Source: Diadema setosum
Lineage: Eukaryota > Echinodermata > Echinoidea > Diadematoida > Diadematidae
NCBI GenBank assembly: GCA_033980235.1
Contig: CM067059.1
Location: forward strand, 15,138,100 to 15,202,099
Reading direction: 5' to 3'
Length of the DNA: 64,000 nt
How positions within the stretch are numbered: position 1 is the first letter of the stretch; every line of letters begins with the position of its first letter. The notes below the pieces were generated by a model. It made no database searches. It was not told the DNA's origin and was given only the letters and a program-made list of their open reading frames with translations. The position numbers were made by a program, and so were the translations under genes. Of this stretch, positions 44,200 to 57,752 are shown piece by piece.

Positions 44200-46080
44200 G
44201 ACTTGTGCATTTTACTGAAGTCCCATTAGGTACCACTGTCTTCGTTAAGAAACCTTTTGACCTTTTACCTATGACTGAATTGACTTTCTCATGTTAAGAT
44301 GAGAAATTGATGACAGATGATGTAGTCATCCAAGTATTCCCCCCCTCCCCTTATACATTTCGAGAGCATTGACTCTAGTCGTATTCGTAGAATTGTATCA
44401 GATCAAAGGAACGACTGATAAACTCATAATAGTATTGGGCAGGAAGAGTGCCAGTTCGAATCCCAGTAGAGACGGTGGAGTGGTCGGGTACGAGTGGAGG
44501 AACGTAATATTATTTTCGGAGAACCGGTTAACTAGGCGCAGGCGCTTAAGTTGGAGAGAGAAGGTTTTGAAGAGTTATAGAGAAACTACCCTAGTCACTA
44601 TGACAGAATTGTTCGGAAGACCGACGAGTATATGTAATAGGCCCCTCGGAGCACGGCAATGGTTATGAAGGATAGATACAATTTAGGTGAAAGTCACAAG
44701 CCCAAACGTTGAATGTGTCATTATTTACATGCATGTACAAGTATATGATTTTGATATCATTTCTCTAAGTTTCATAGAGCCGAGTCACAACCGCACATAG
44801 GATAAAATAAAGTAGGTATTAAGTAAGTAAGTAAGTAAGACTATGATGTTGTACATACGATTGTAAATACGTTAATAAAGCACACTTGCATTGGATTGAG
44901 ATTTACTCAAATTTTCCAGTTTCCAAAACAGACAATTTTATCACTGTACTTGCCTGGTCATGATGTGAGTGTGGTTGTACGGTCGTGTGAGTCGAGAAGT
45001 CTGTGTCTTGTGTTGTGTCAGTTGTATTGAATGCAAGATGTAAAAGCATGAGTAGTTAGAGTACTATTGCTATTGGTCTAGTTCAAGTACGTATCGTAAC
45101 AGTTAATAGTACTCTTAAGCACAAACGTTCGCCTTCAACGAACGGCCCCCCATCGAAGTTTTGGATGCCTTGTCACGTTACATGAAGAGGTTGTTGGTTA
45201 GAAACTAAGGAAATTCTACACAATAGAGGAAAATAAGGGGAGTTGTCCGAGTGTGTGTTTGATTGGTAATGTGTGACGATGGTGATCAGACTGCTCGATG
45301 TTCAAGCACGTGTGTACATATCATGTGTGCATCTCGAGCATGTTCTGTTGTGTTGAGTCTAATGACTTTTGCACGGTGAACAAATAGCTATCATAGAACG
45401 TCAGATCGTGGTTGTCAACATTTACAATTTCTTAGAAACAGAACTCACCATTAACTTGGACAGACGTATACTGCAAATTTTCACTGAATGGCTGAATATG
45501 GTGAGTTAGCTCAGAAGTTTGGCACCAGGACAGAGTTAACCGTTGCAGGCTCACACAGTCACTGATACAGATTGCAGAATGAATATGTAGCACATGTATT
45601 AAAGGGCGCCAGCTCTAGCCAATGAGAGCACTTGTAGGATTGAAAGAGGTAGTGTTGAGTTTGTCGTTTGGCTATTGGTTGAGCCTGCAGTTGCTATTCT
45701 AGCTGAATGACAACCCCCCCCCCTTTTTGTATTTGACTTCCTCAAAGTTTCTTTGCGTTATATTGATTGACATTCACAAGTTGTCATTCGATAAGGGTTC
45801 ATACCCCTGAAAAGTATGTGGTGGCAGCAACTTATAAATGAAAGGAGGTTTATTAATGGTTTGGTGGCTCATTAGAGAGTTTATTTCTTAAATAGGGGCC
45901 AACGAACCCCACCCCCTCCTCGCGTCACAGTACTATTTGTTCCTTGATATGGCTCATAATCTCAACATTCTCAATATGTATACTGCGTATATTTAACAAT
46001 GTTGATTTGTTCATTCATGGAGGATTTTCAGATTTGCTTCCAGGATTAATGTTCTGTTGAACTTATTCTAAAATTCTCAG
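44200..46080. other. No gene seen
   Basis: The ORF at 44369-44668 lacks family features. (TAAG)n at 44818-44838. AATAAA near 44810 and 44873. Confidence 0.45.
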
Positions 46081-46179
46081 ACAATGATTATTGCCCCTGT
46101 CCGATGTACGCATGAATATGAAGTTGTTGCGGTTGCATCAGTGTTGTGATGTGCTTCATAAAAAGTCTAGTGAAGTCAT

Positions 46180-46440
46180 CTATTTTTACACTATGGAGAC
46201 GCATGGCAGGATGAATGGTGATGGTAGAAAGATAAAGTTTGGTATGGTACACAAAACTAGTTGGTAATTGAACATTTAGTAACATGCGAAGAACCCAGAC
46301 CACTTTCGTATACTGCGAGAAAACGATCAGCCACTGATGGAAACAACTCATGCTAAGGCTACATAATAATTTAACATCTACAGTAGATAACAAGCTAATT
46401 ATGTAGACATGCTACTAGGAGACCTAAAATGTGTGGATGA
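46180..46440 (+). repeat. Duplicated segment, copy 1 (partner 47890-48160)
   Basis: GATGGCAGGATG-ACAGTGATG-type sequence, GGTATGGTACA, AACATGC-AAGA-CC-AGACCAC and CAACATCTACAGTAGAT are collinear with the second copy. Old, gapped duplication. Confidence 0.7.
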
Positions 46441-46989
46441 AAGTTGAAAAGAGAACAAGATCGTGTGTGTTATGTGTGCATTCAAACGTGAATCCTGTGT
46501 TGAATTGTTCTGGATCTTTAAGAATGCGTTGAAGGAGTAACTTGCATGACGCGAGTACTGTATGGCGTATGTGCAGTGCAGTGAGTGATTGACGATAGCT
46601 ACAGGAATACCAGTATCAGTACATAAATTTTCAAATTTTAGACATAAGGAATGATCTCTACAACTTATCTTGGCCTGGAAGTGATTATTTACAGATATGC
46701 AATATGAATATCACAGCGTACTTACCAAATAGAGGAATTTACACAAATCTTTGAGAGGCACTGTCAGTAGTGGTAAGCAGTTTTTTTCACATACGCGTAG
46801 CTCAGTCACATGTAGGATTCAGGGAGTTTGCGCAATTTGAGATCATGTAACAACTGTGATTGTAGCAGGTACACAGCATATGGATCAAATGAACATGCTC
46901 AGTGACAATGACATTATCAACAACATGTTTTAGATAATGGCCAGACGCTCAGTGTAACAGTGTTGCTGAAAACATTGATAACTGGAGAA

Positions 46990-47600
46990 GAAAATTCAGA
47001 CAGAGAGGGTGGAGGCCACATGTCAGTATATAGACTGTAATTGCCTAGAATGAAGCTTTTATGTTAGTATACCCTGAATCAATTGTCTGTATAGTGATCG
47101 TATTCCTGAGGCTATATAGGCAATTTAAGATGGAGGAGTAACGGTTTTTAGCTAGGCTTGCAGCGACATAGCAAGTGGCGTCATAAGCGAGGAGTGGTTT
47201 TTTTTTGTCACTTTAATATTTAGGAGAGTGGTGGTACATGGACGAGCAATATAGACAGTCCTATACAAGCAAAACATGATGTACAACTGTGTATGCAATT
47301 TATTATTTTTTTTTTGGGGGGGGGGGGGGGGGAGGGGGGAGCATTGGAGATTTTCTGTCCAGGACGAGGATGTCAATGTAACTTAAGAAAAGATAAAGAA
47401 GATAGCACCTAAAATTCCGCTAGAGACGCGACAAGAGATGAAGTGGTCCTAGAATCACTGTGGAATGTAGTTTTTTTCAGATAAGAGCATCAACAGGAAT
47501 ATCAACTCAATACAACTCTACAGAGTATAATATGTTGGAAATGGCTAGTCATATACCTTGGGTAATTTGGGTTATACAATTTCTGCTATATTTAGAAAAG
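46990..47600 (+). repeat. Third copy of the 40.9-42.0 kb unit
   Basis: AGAGAGGGTGGAGGCCACAT, GGCTATATAGGCAATTTAAG and GTGGTCCTAGAATCACTGTG match the earlier units. Contains poly-G 47317-47337. Confidence 0.75.
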
Positions 47601-47889
47601 ATCTGGCTTTGTATCGGTAAAGAGACTATTGTGTAATTTGCTTTTTTAGATCCAAAAACTCAACATGGAACTCTATTTGATATGTCATTTCATTTATATC
47701 ATATGCATGCACTGCCATAGAAATTCCAGACTTTGGGGTCAAGAATCACAGTTTTATTGAAGTTGTCCCAATGATTTCTTTGATCTTACTTGATAAACTT
47801 GTGAAAATGAGATAATATTGTGGCTGCTGTTGTGGTATGTTGTGATGTACATAAAGTAAGTCCAGCTATCTGTATCTAACTTTGACTAA

Positions 47890-48160
47890 GTTTGGCGTTG
47901 GATGGCAGGATGGACAGTGATGTTTGAAAGGTCAAGTTGGTTATGGTACATTGTACATTAATTAGCTAACTAATGGACATTAGATTACTCAGGTAACATG
48001 CAAAGAGCCTAGACCACACTCACTGCTACTGGGAGAAAATAAACTGCCATTAACTGAAATGATTTGTGCTACATTTACATAACACTTCAACATCTACAGT
48101 AGATCACTGATTTTTAGATAGATATGCTGCTAGACCTTAAGATGATGAGTGTGTGCATGT
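47890..48160 (+). repeat. Duplicated segment, copy 2
   Basis: Partner of 46180-46440, see there. Confidence 0.7.
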
Positions 48161-50836
48161 GGATAACAGAGAAGTCATGTTTTGCCATGTAAATCATTAA
48201 GCTGTACATTCCTCAATAGTCTGACAAACTCAAAAATTTTAACATTTCAGCATGAAAGAAAGAAAACTAATGGAATCTCTTGAATATGGGAGATATTAGG
48301 GATATACGGGATAAATGTGGGGAAAATGACAATATCCAATAAAGACCTGACAAGAGCAGAATTCATCAAATACCTGACAGAAAAAGGGGTAAGTCTTATA
48401 AGAGCCTAATCCTTGGGATGTTCCAGGTAAATATGAACAAGAAGAGAATCGATGTCCAGAGTCTTACTTGGAGAATTAAGCTGCATTCAGAGGGATTAGC
48501 AGAACTGCACAAACAAGATACTGTATGAGCAGTGAAGAGCAGCCTGTCACTTCTATAAGGGCTGCAGAATGGATGTTGTGAAGAATTTGTCCTACATTAC
48601 AGGTAAGGGCAGGCAATAGATGTCTTAATACAAACATTTAAAAAGATTGTCCCTCCTTACAACTATCCTAGAGAGTAGTGTTCACTACTCTATTCTGGTC
48701 AATTGCAAGAGAAAATACTGCAAGACTGTTGTAGTAGATTGGATGCAATCACAGTGCAGTCGCACTGTTTTTTGCTGTCACGTAGGTGCATGTGAGTGGC
48801 ACATGTTGCCATGCTGCTCATAATTGTGATGCAATTTAGTATGTTCCTGCTAGCGATGCAGAGACAATTTAATACAGATAAACCAATATCAAAAGATGAA
48901 TGGAATTGGTCTAATCTGCGGCCAGCGGGGGAGCAACATCTTAATTAGCCAGAGTGCATTACACTACAAGTGTGTAGCAATCATTTATCTGGATTCACAG
49001 TTGTTTACTTGTTTAGACCCTAAGTTGTTTACACGTGTAGACCAAATCAAATAGCATTTTTTATCAATCAAAACAACCATTGTACAGTCTTCAGTGAGTG
49101 GTCTCCACAGTGAGTGTGATGACCTCTCAGGACAGAATCTTTTCACTAACCAACAAGCATAATGGGTCAGAAGACTGTGTGAAAGAGGCAGTTAAATTCT
49201 GATGACATGTTTTAACCTGAACCTGACACACAGACCTAACTTCAGAGAGCTCAAACAGAACAAGGACAAGACACCCAAGAATTCTTCAGTTAAGCTAACA
49301 GAAAGCTTTGAAGGAGATAATAAGCAATTTACAGAAAATGAAATAGGAGTTCCTAAAATGAGAGTAAATTCTAAAAGGGTTCTATATAACTTCAGAGTTT
49401 GGCCACAGGAGCCCAATTAACCAACTCTAACGTGGCAGAGCTGGCAGACCATTACAGCAAAAAATAACTATGAAAATAAATAAAGTAATAAAACATGTTT
49501 TAAGGACAGTGAAGCCACTTACAGCAAAGCCTGAAACAAGCAGGCAGCAACCACGGTACCCTGGCAGTTGTTTTCAAAGTGGATTAATGCACCTTGCTGA
49601 CTGACACACAGAAAATGAGCTTAACATGGTTCCTGGTCAGGCTACTACAGCTAACTTATGCTTAATACACCTGTGGGGTGAATTGCCACATATACATCTG
49701 AGGCAACAAACTTTACAATTTAGGCTTGAATACCGTGAGTGAAGATATAAGTTACCCAGTTGATTTCAATGTCTTGTATTTCTATTTTGGGGGGTGTCTA
49801 AAAACAAAGATGATGAAAATAATTAGTACCAAACTACCTAATTTGCAAGAGAAGTTACTATGACGATAGTTTTACATGTATTGCTTACTCATGAATAAAA
49901 ACTGTGAACTAATGCGTCATCATCTGACCTGTATAAATTGTATACTTGATTCGGGTAACTCGCCCTTTAAAAATTGATCACCTTAGTATCATCTGTCTTG
50001 ATCTTCAACCTTGTCTTTCATTGATCCCGAGTATAATGCACAGACTTACTGTGTTTAGCACTCAGTATCACCAACAGAATCAAGAACCCCATTTTGCGAT
50101 GGGTTCAGGGTGACTAAAATAAAAATATTGAAAGTTAATACTTCATTCCTTTTTTTTTTCTTGACATCATCCTTTCTTTTCTTGCAAAACTCACACGTGG
50201 ATTGAACACTGCATCCCTGCTCCTTCTTTCTGGTGTTATCTCGAGCAAGCGTCCTAGCTGACAGGGTCAAGAAGAACTAAATGAGGATGTAAATGATGGT
50301 ACGGTTGATACTGGCCAGTTAGGTGCACGGTGTTGGCTTTCTTTCTGTAGTGGTTTCCTTTGCAGTTGTTCCACCAATATCTGATGTAAGGGTTTACTGC
50401 TAGCATCTACAATGGCAGGGACTAAAGTTTCAGTGGACTGAATCCTTTGTTTCTGCAAAATAATGTCACACAACCACTTTCAATTACTTATTTCTTGAAC
50501 CAATTTTCACAGGTTTCACATCAACTCTGCTTCACATATAAAGTGAATGCTAAAGAAAAGGAAAAACATAGACTAATAAGAGTTTGTTGTGCAATATTGT
50601 CTAAACCCTATCAGCTTGTCTTTTCAAACAGCTGTCACCTGTGATGTCTTATATTAAAATGAATAGATAAAGAAGTTACTAATTGCTTCTAATGGTGATG
50701 ATCTCGTGATTTGACTTTGAATCAACAGATTGACTCTCAGTGCACTTTATTGAAAATCCTACATTCACTTTTCAGTCATTAAAGGAGACATCTGGATGAC
50801 TTTCAGACTTCTGCATCTAAACGTCTATTAATTGGT
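48161..50836. other. No gene seen
   Basis: ORFs at 49202-49420 and 50055-50473 have no recognised domain. Codon use is indistinct from background. Confidence 0.45.
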
Positions 50837-52609
50837 TATACCATGGACCTACTACACATATGGACTATGAACGGAGGTCTTTCTTTGATTCAATGTTCAC
50901 CACCGCCACCTGATTATGTGCATCTTAATGAGTACATTCAGACATTTGGACAATGACGATTGTGTAATCGTGCATCATCACTGACAAAAGAACCATTTTC
51001 CTCATTTTGGTCCTCTTTGGCCGAGGTGCCTTTTCAGACTCAACTGCCTTTGAATAAACACCAATGATGGGGAGCAGCAAACCTCGAACAAGGACAAATT
51101 TTGGGTCACAAAATTGGTAATTACTGAAGCGGACACTTGCGGCCACGCATGTAAAGTCCCTGAATGGTAAGACAAGCATGTCGTCTACTGTTACAGTCCA
51201 TGTTTACTCTAAAACAATGTGCGACAAATGGGAAAAAATAGATTACAAAGCACCTGCCTAATAATTTGCTTTTTCTTGTAAAGTACTTGTATTTCATGAA
51301 TTAAATTGCTTTAGCGATGATTTTGCACTATGTGACCCTGCACCACAAAACAAACAAAAAGTCGCCAGACATGAAATTCTAGCTAAGAGCATATTCTGAA
51401 AGAGCAGATTTTAAAGGTCCAGTTTACCTTTGGGAGCAGTGATTTCAAAAATTTTCAAGATATCATATTTGATGCATATGTGTAGGTCTGTTGTATCATA
51501 AAACATCCTACCATATGAAATATTTGCAATAAAACCTAAAATATAAGGAGATATCAGGGTTTTTCTCAATAAACCGTAACTGTATACGGTTTAGTCTGGA
51601 AAATTTTTTATTATAACTATTGTTCACATTTTGTGTATTTAACAACACTTAACATCGATTATACGGATTCAAATTTTGACAGTGGTTGTTTCTATCCCTA
51701 ACTCACATTTTAGAACTATTTTATAGCACTAATGCTTTCATCTGCAAATGGTAAATTATGCCTTTAAGCTTTAAAATGACGTATAACTCAAATCAAATGG
51801 ACTCCCCTAACCTATCTAAATATTGAAAAGAAAACACACACTCAGGAAAAGTGTGAACTGAGAAAAGAGGCTCTGAAGTACAGTGTCTATTCAAGCGCTT
51901 AATCTTTACCAAGCTGTGGTGGCTGTGTGATGAATGGGACAAAAAACAGGATGTAAACCACCCGAGTAACAACAATGAAGGGATTATCAAATTAAACTGA
52001 AATTGAACATGTCTTATTAACACATTCTGTCCTTAATCAATGCCAACTTTCAAAGTAGTAGCATCATCCTTTCAAAAGTTATAGGAGGTGAAAGAGAAGT
52101 GTACAAGGTTTTTAAGAAATGTAAAGGGGACTCCAAAGACACAATTAGTCACACGATTCTGCCAAAGTGTTCGAGATAAACTGCTAAAAAACATATTTTC
52201 CTGCCCGTTTTATGATCCCAAATTTTAGCATAATGTAGAAGAAGACTTGCTCTTTCAGAAAATATGAAAATGTCAAAATCGGCTTGTTTGACCAATTTCA
52301 CCTATTTTCAGTCCTCGTACAAAATCAGTGTGTGCGACTTTTTGTTCGTTCTGTGGTGCACGGTCACATATGCACTACAACTGCACATGCATTTTTCTTG
52401 ATTTAAGAGAGATATTACCTTCTGCACATGTAGTTTTTAGATTTCTCAAAGCAGCGTCTTGTTTTTATCCAAGCTGGCTGACAGTGGACAACACTGGATC
52501 AAAGCAGAAAAGCATGTTCAAAATGTTTTTGTGACGCTTTTGATAGAAACAGGCACACAAATTAATTAACGAGCGACGAATGTCCATGTGTACTAGGACC
52601 ATGGTAATA
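50837..52609. mobile_element. TIR element with TACCATGGACCTACTA ends, copy 1
   Basis: TATACCATGGACCTACTACA at the left pairs with an inverted TGTACTAGGACCATGGTAAT at the right. Contains a block that, on the minus strand, encodes 84 codons (50925-51179) including SEKAPRPKRTKMRKMVLLSV; its homologue in the neighbouring copy is not open in the same frame. Interrupted by the MITE at 51331-52368. Confidence 0.7.
51331..52368. mobile_element. MITE with TGTGACCSTGCACCACA ends
   Basis: TGTGACCCTGCACCACAAAA plus ACAAAAAGTCGC at the left; GCGACTTTTTGTTCG and CTGTGGTGCACGGTCACA at the right. About 1.04 kb, no ORF. Confidence 0.88.
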
Positions 52610-53360
52610 CCATGGACCTACTAGCAAATGGACTTTCAACGAATCCAACCACTTTGAAGTATGAGATCCGCCGCCACCTGACTATGTGCATCTCAATGAG
52701 TACATACAGGTGTCTCGAAAATGATGATTGCATAATCATGCATCCTCGATGACAAAGGAACTGTTTCCCTAATCCCGATCTTATTTGGCTTATGCACCTT
52801 TTCAGGTGGAAAAGTCTTTGAATGAACGCCAATGATAAGAAGCAGCAAAAATCAGAGCATAACTAATTTTATGTATTTTGCTTGGAAATAACAGACATGT
52901 TCGCTATCGCTCACACATAGGACCTTGCCTAAAATAGTGAGACATACATGTCCGCTTCCCTTGCCGTCTCATTTTACTCTGAGAAAATGTGCGGAAAAGA
53001 TGGAAAATTAGATTACAAATCATACTCAATTAGCTACATAGTTAGCTTTCTCTCTAGAAGAATCTACATTTTGTTAATGAAGATATCTGAGCCATGACAT
53101 ACTGATACATACCACAACTGCACATGCATTTTCCTTGATTTGAAACAGTTATTTTCTTCTGCACATTTGTTTTATAATTTTCAAAGCTACGTTGTGTTTT
53201 GCAGCTCTGGCTTGCCAGTGGCGGAACTCATGAGTTCAAAGCAGGGAAGAACGTTTAAAATGTTTTTGTGACACATGACACAGGCAGAGGAATGCATTAA
53301 TTAGCAAAATGATGAATGTCCATTTGTAGTAGGTCCATTTGTAGTAGGTCCATAGTTATA
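52609..53360. mobile_element. TIR element with TACCATGGACCTACTA ends, copy 2
   Basis: Starts ACCATGGACCTACTAGCAAA and ends GTAGTAGGTCCATAGTTATA. Shares the GCCACCTGA-TATGTGCATCT and CACAACTGCACATGCATTTT segments with copy 1 and abuts it directly. Confidence 0.75.
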
Positions 53361-54226
53361 CCGAATAGTGTCAGAATTTATTGTAATTTGGATGGGAAAT
53401 ACGAATGTCTTCCAAATTCATAACAAATCACAATGAACAAGGATGATGACATACACTCAGTTTCACATAAGAATGCATGAATGGGTGCTCAAGGAAGCAG
53501 AAGAAAAGAAAGTATGTATAAATTCTTCACAGGTGAATTTGTTAAGCAAGTGGTACTGCAGTGGAATTGCATTGCTACATTACTTGAATATGTGAGCTTC
53601 CTTTGCTATCATCCTCATTCAAGATGTTTTGGGTTTTTCATAGTATTGGTTTAGCTGTTCAAGGACCACAATGAATTTCACAAATCTAGGCATGGCACTA
53701 GCAATTTATGTGCTACATGATGTGAAAATGTAAAAATCATCCGGAATGCCCCATTACGTTGTTTAAGTTTCATTCTGAAAAAAAAAAAAAAAATTGCATA
53801 GAAATGATGATTCCATTAAAAAATATATACAAATTTCATCTTCTAACTTTTAACTTGGCATAATTCTCTTTCCAATATGGCAATCCCTAACTGCGCACTG
53901 GAATTCAAAATACCTACACAGTATTGACAGAAAGACTCACAAGCTCACCCGCTCATGTACAGCACAGCTCAAATTTGATGGTTCTTCAAAAGTAAACCTC
54001 GTTCAGGTGCATCGTACTGGCTGGTTTCTCATCTGACTGTGCCACAAAGCTCTCCAAAGTTAGACTAAGTATTATAGAGAATAAAGAAAAAGATTTGCCA
54101 AAAAGAATGAATGAAATAAATAAAGTTCATAGAAAGTACACATCACTTCTAAAGTATATCATTTTCATGTAACTCATGAACTGTTACAAACACACTTCCT
54201 CATAGTAATTAGGCCAAAAAAAAAAA

Positions 54227-55360
54227 TTGTTGTATTGGCGTAACCCGCCCGACCCTAAAAAAAAAAAACCCGACCCTGAACTTTTCAACAAAAAAAAAAA
54301 AAAAGAAGGAAATACATCGTTTCTACCGAGAGAGGGTGCGATACAGGTTTGCGAATTATCAAAAACAACAACAGCTGGTGCCGGAAAATGGCCACGCAGT
54401 ACAGCTTGTCGGCGACCGGCAAGTCCGGATCGAATATTTCATTAGAAAACAAATGCCTGTCACAACATTGGGTGGAATTCTCGAAGCTGCTTTCATTTTA
54501 GACCATAGTTCAGCCATGGAGTGGTTTAAGTTGGAGGCGAGTTCATTGGACCACTTTGAAAATACGCGCTTGATTTAGCGCATATTTCAAAAGTGGTCCA
54601 ATGAACGCATTTCAAATTTAAACCACCCCATGGCTTACACCAAAACCACCTTCGCGAATTTCACCCCCCTCCCCACCCCCCTATTTTGGGTGGACGCCTA
54701 TACTTGTTCCCTATTTTCAAAAGACCCCCCCCCCCCCCCCATCTAGGGAAAACATTCAGAAAATTACCTATCTACAGAAACTGACAAAATAAACCCCCCC
54801 CCCCACTTTTCATAAATTTCTAGGGAAAATCTTCTGGAGATCAGTCCAAATTTTTTATTTTATTTTATTTTATTTTATTTTTTTTTTTTGGGGGGGGGGG
54901 GGGGGCTCTGACCCCCTATCTACGGAAGAGTTTTCAACAGGCCCCCCCTCCCCCCATCTACAAAAGAATTTTCAATGGACACCCCTATCTACGGAAAAGA
55001 CTAAAAAACACCCCCCCCCCCCCTTTCATAAATTTCTAGGGACAAATCTTCCAAAGATAGATGTTGAAAACGGGAACACGCATGCGGTCTATGGGTTCGA
55101 GTGGGGGGGGGGGGGGGGGGGGGGGGGCAGGGTGTTTTTCCATGTCCAAAATATGATTCTCTTTTAATATTTATTGCTTTTAAACCGGTGATATAACAAA
55201 CTTTGGATGCAACAGACCCTCTCTATCGAATGGGGTTTTGTTAAATATGAGTTTTACACGTAAAATACAGGTAGCAAAAAATAAGTAGATAAATTAAAAA
55301 AAATAACAAATCTGCCCGCCCGACCCTATTTGAAAATCTCATGTTACGCCAATGCAACAT
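54227..55360. mobile_element. TIR element rich in poly-C/G, TGTTGYATTGGCGTAAC ends
   Basis: TGTTGTATTGGCGTAACCCG and CGTTA-type inverted end TGTTACGCCAATGCAACA. GCCCGACCC lies inside both ends. The interior has many CCCCCCCCATCTA-type units and an unassigned ORF near 54336. Confidence 0.75.
54336..54578 (+). CDS. Unidentified ORF inside a TIR element
   Basis: An 80-codon ORF: MRYRFANYQKQQQLVPENGH, later RQVRIEYFIRKQMPVTTLGG and ILEAAFILDH. Composition is protein-like, unlike the surrounding poly-C. From about 54515 it runs into a 55-bp inverted repeat (CCATGGAGTGGTTTAAG / CAAATTTAAACCACCCCATGG). Possibly a captured host exon; family not recognised. Confidence 0.3.
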   Translation: MRYRFANYQKQQQLVPENGHAVQLVGDRQVRIEYFIRKQMPVTTLGGILEAAFILDHSSAMEWFKLEASSLDHFENTRLI

Positions 55361-55439
55361 TTTTTTTTTTTTTGGGGGGGGGGGGGGGGGGCCATACTGA
55401 TAACGTTTTGAAAGGACAAACATGTATTGCTTCATCTGC

Positions 55440-57240
55440 ACTCTAAAAATGTACTCTATTTTATGCTCGTTTACTACACCTTTTAGATTTGACAGTGTCA
55501 GGCTGTCCTCTGCTGCTCCAAATTTGTTTCAAGATTGGCGCTGAGAAAGAGCCGAAGACTTATGTCCGAGTGTCCAGAAAGGGACACCCAAAATCATTGG
55601 CTCCCTGAAAGTGAGATCAGGAGGCTTGAGCTTTGAGTACTTCAACCCCGCTATGGCTTCGTCCTGCTGAAGGAGCCACCGGAACATATCTCACAAGGCA
55701 GCTACAGGCGAGCCCGAAGATGACACCCGAGGAGAGAATGGAGAAGCCCAGGCACATAGATGTGACATCTATAAGTCAAAAGAGTGGCAAGAGGTAACCC
55801 ATAAAAGCTGAACTTCAATCACATGTAACTAATTTTGGGTCACTGTGCAATCCGTTGCAAGTGACGGCAACAGGAGGAAGGTTGACATTATAGATTTAAT
55901 TCATTTCACTTAAATCTTTGTACTTCAGAGTGATCCAAATTTTCCACAAGTGCATTGTACTGAATTGCACCAAAAAAAAAAAAAAAAAAAAAAAATGAAT
56001 GAAATAAATACATAATTCAACTAGAATATTATTTCTATAATATTATTTTTATTTTACACATGAACTGCTATAAACTCATTCTTTATAGTAATAACTGATG
56101 TCTTGAAAGGACAAACTAATGTATTGCTTCATTTGCTCTAAAAACAATGTACTCGATTTTATGCTCATTACTACACCTTTTAGATTTGACAGTGTCGGAC
56201 TGTCCTGTGCTGCTCCAAATTTGTTTCAAGATTGACACCTTTAAGGTGCTGAAGATTTAATGCCTGAATGTCCAGAAAGAGACACCAGGTATAATTAGCT
56301 CCCTGAAAGTGAGATCAGGAGGCTTGAGCTTTGAGTACTTTGACCCCCACTATGGCTTTGTCCTGCTGAAGAAGCCACCGGAACATCTTGCAAGGTGGCT
56401 ACAGGCGAGCCCGAAGATGACACCTGAGAGAATGGAGAAGACCAGAAACTATGTGACATTAAGTCAAAAGAATGCCGAGAGGTAACCCATAAAAGCTGAA
56501 CTTCAATCACATGTAACTAACTTGGGTCACTGTGCAATCCGTCATGAGTGACGGCAACAGGAGGAAGGTTGACATATAAGATTTAATTCTTTGTACTTCA
56601 GAGTGATTAAAATTTCCCACAAGTGCATTGTACTGATTAGCACAAAAACAAGAATGAATGAAATAAATACAATTCATCTAAAATATTATTTTCATTGTAT
56701 TATTTTTATTTCAGTCAAGAACTGTTATAAACTCAATCTATATAGTAATTACTGATAATGTCTTGAAAGGACAAAAAATTATTGCTTCATTTGCTCTAAA
56801 AATGTACTCTATTTTATGCTCATTACTACACCTTTTAGATTTGACAGTGTCAAGCTGTCCTGTGCTCCTCCAAACTTGTTTTAAGATTGGTGCTGAGAAG
56901 GAGCTAAGACTTAATGTCTGAGTGTCCAGAAAGAGACAACAAGTATAATTGGCTCCTTGAAAGTGAGATCAGGGGGCTTGAGCATCGAGTACTTCAACTG
57001 CCGCGATGGATTCGCCGTGCTAAAGAAACCACCAGAACATCTTGCGAGGTAGCTACAGGCGAGCCCAAAGATGACACCTGAGGAGAGAATGGAGAAGACC
57101 ACGAACTAGGTCTATGTGACATTAACTCAAAAGAGTGCCAAGAGGTAACCCAAAAAGCTGAACTTCAAACTCTTGTCAAGTAATCTGGGTCACTGTGCAA
57201 TCCGTCTTGAGGACAACAGGATAAAGGTTGACATATAAAA
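55440..57240 (+). repeat. Three tandem units of about 670-690 bp
   Basis: AATGTACTCTATTTTATGCTC recurs at about 55447, 56149 and 56806. GAAAGTGAGATCAGGAGGCTTGAGC and GCTACAGGCGAGCC recur in each. Minus-strand ORFs in units 2 and 3 (56295-56510, 56911-57102) lie in different frames, so no common protein is supported. Confidence 0.9.
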
Positions 57241-57752
57241 TTCACTTCCCTTCACTTAAGAGGAAATCCAACCCAAAAATAAACAGCAAAAGAAAGAGAA
57301 AAATATTCCATACAGAACGATAGAAATTGTAAAAATAAAATGGATAAGAAATGAGGAAGACACATTTTGAAATTTCACATTTTTTCAGAAAACACTTTGT
57401 AACCAGTCCTTAAAAATGCAAGTTGACGATGTCATACTTTCACAATTTCTTATTCATTTCAAAATGACAAAAATCTCATAGTTCAGCTACATAAACTTGC
57501 CCAAAAAACACCCCAAAAAAAGAAAAAAAAAAAGAACTGTTTACTCTTATATATCTTGATACGACAACAATTATACTTGTAGACATCTAGTACTCTAGCT
57601 AATAAAAATTTTTCCAAATTTTACATGTACCAGGTATATGGTTTAACGTTAGATCTAGGCTGCAGGCATGTAAATAGAACATCTACTGATCCAGCTAGGT
57701 AGAATTAATTAACATGGGGTCTAGAAACTAGACTCTACTGGTACATTATGAA

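Noticed and set aside
44449..44475. GTTCGAATCCCAG resembling a tRNA B box
   Set aside because: No A box at the right distance and no cloverleaf stems around it.
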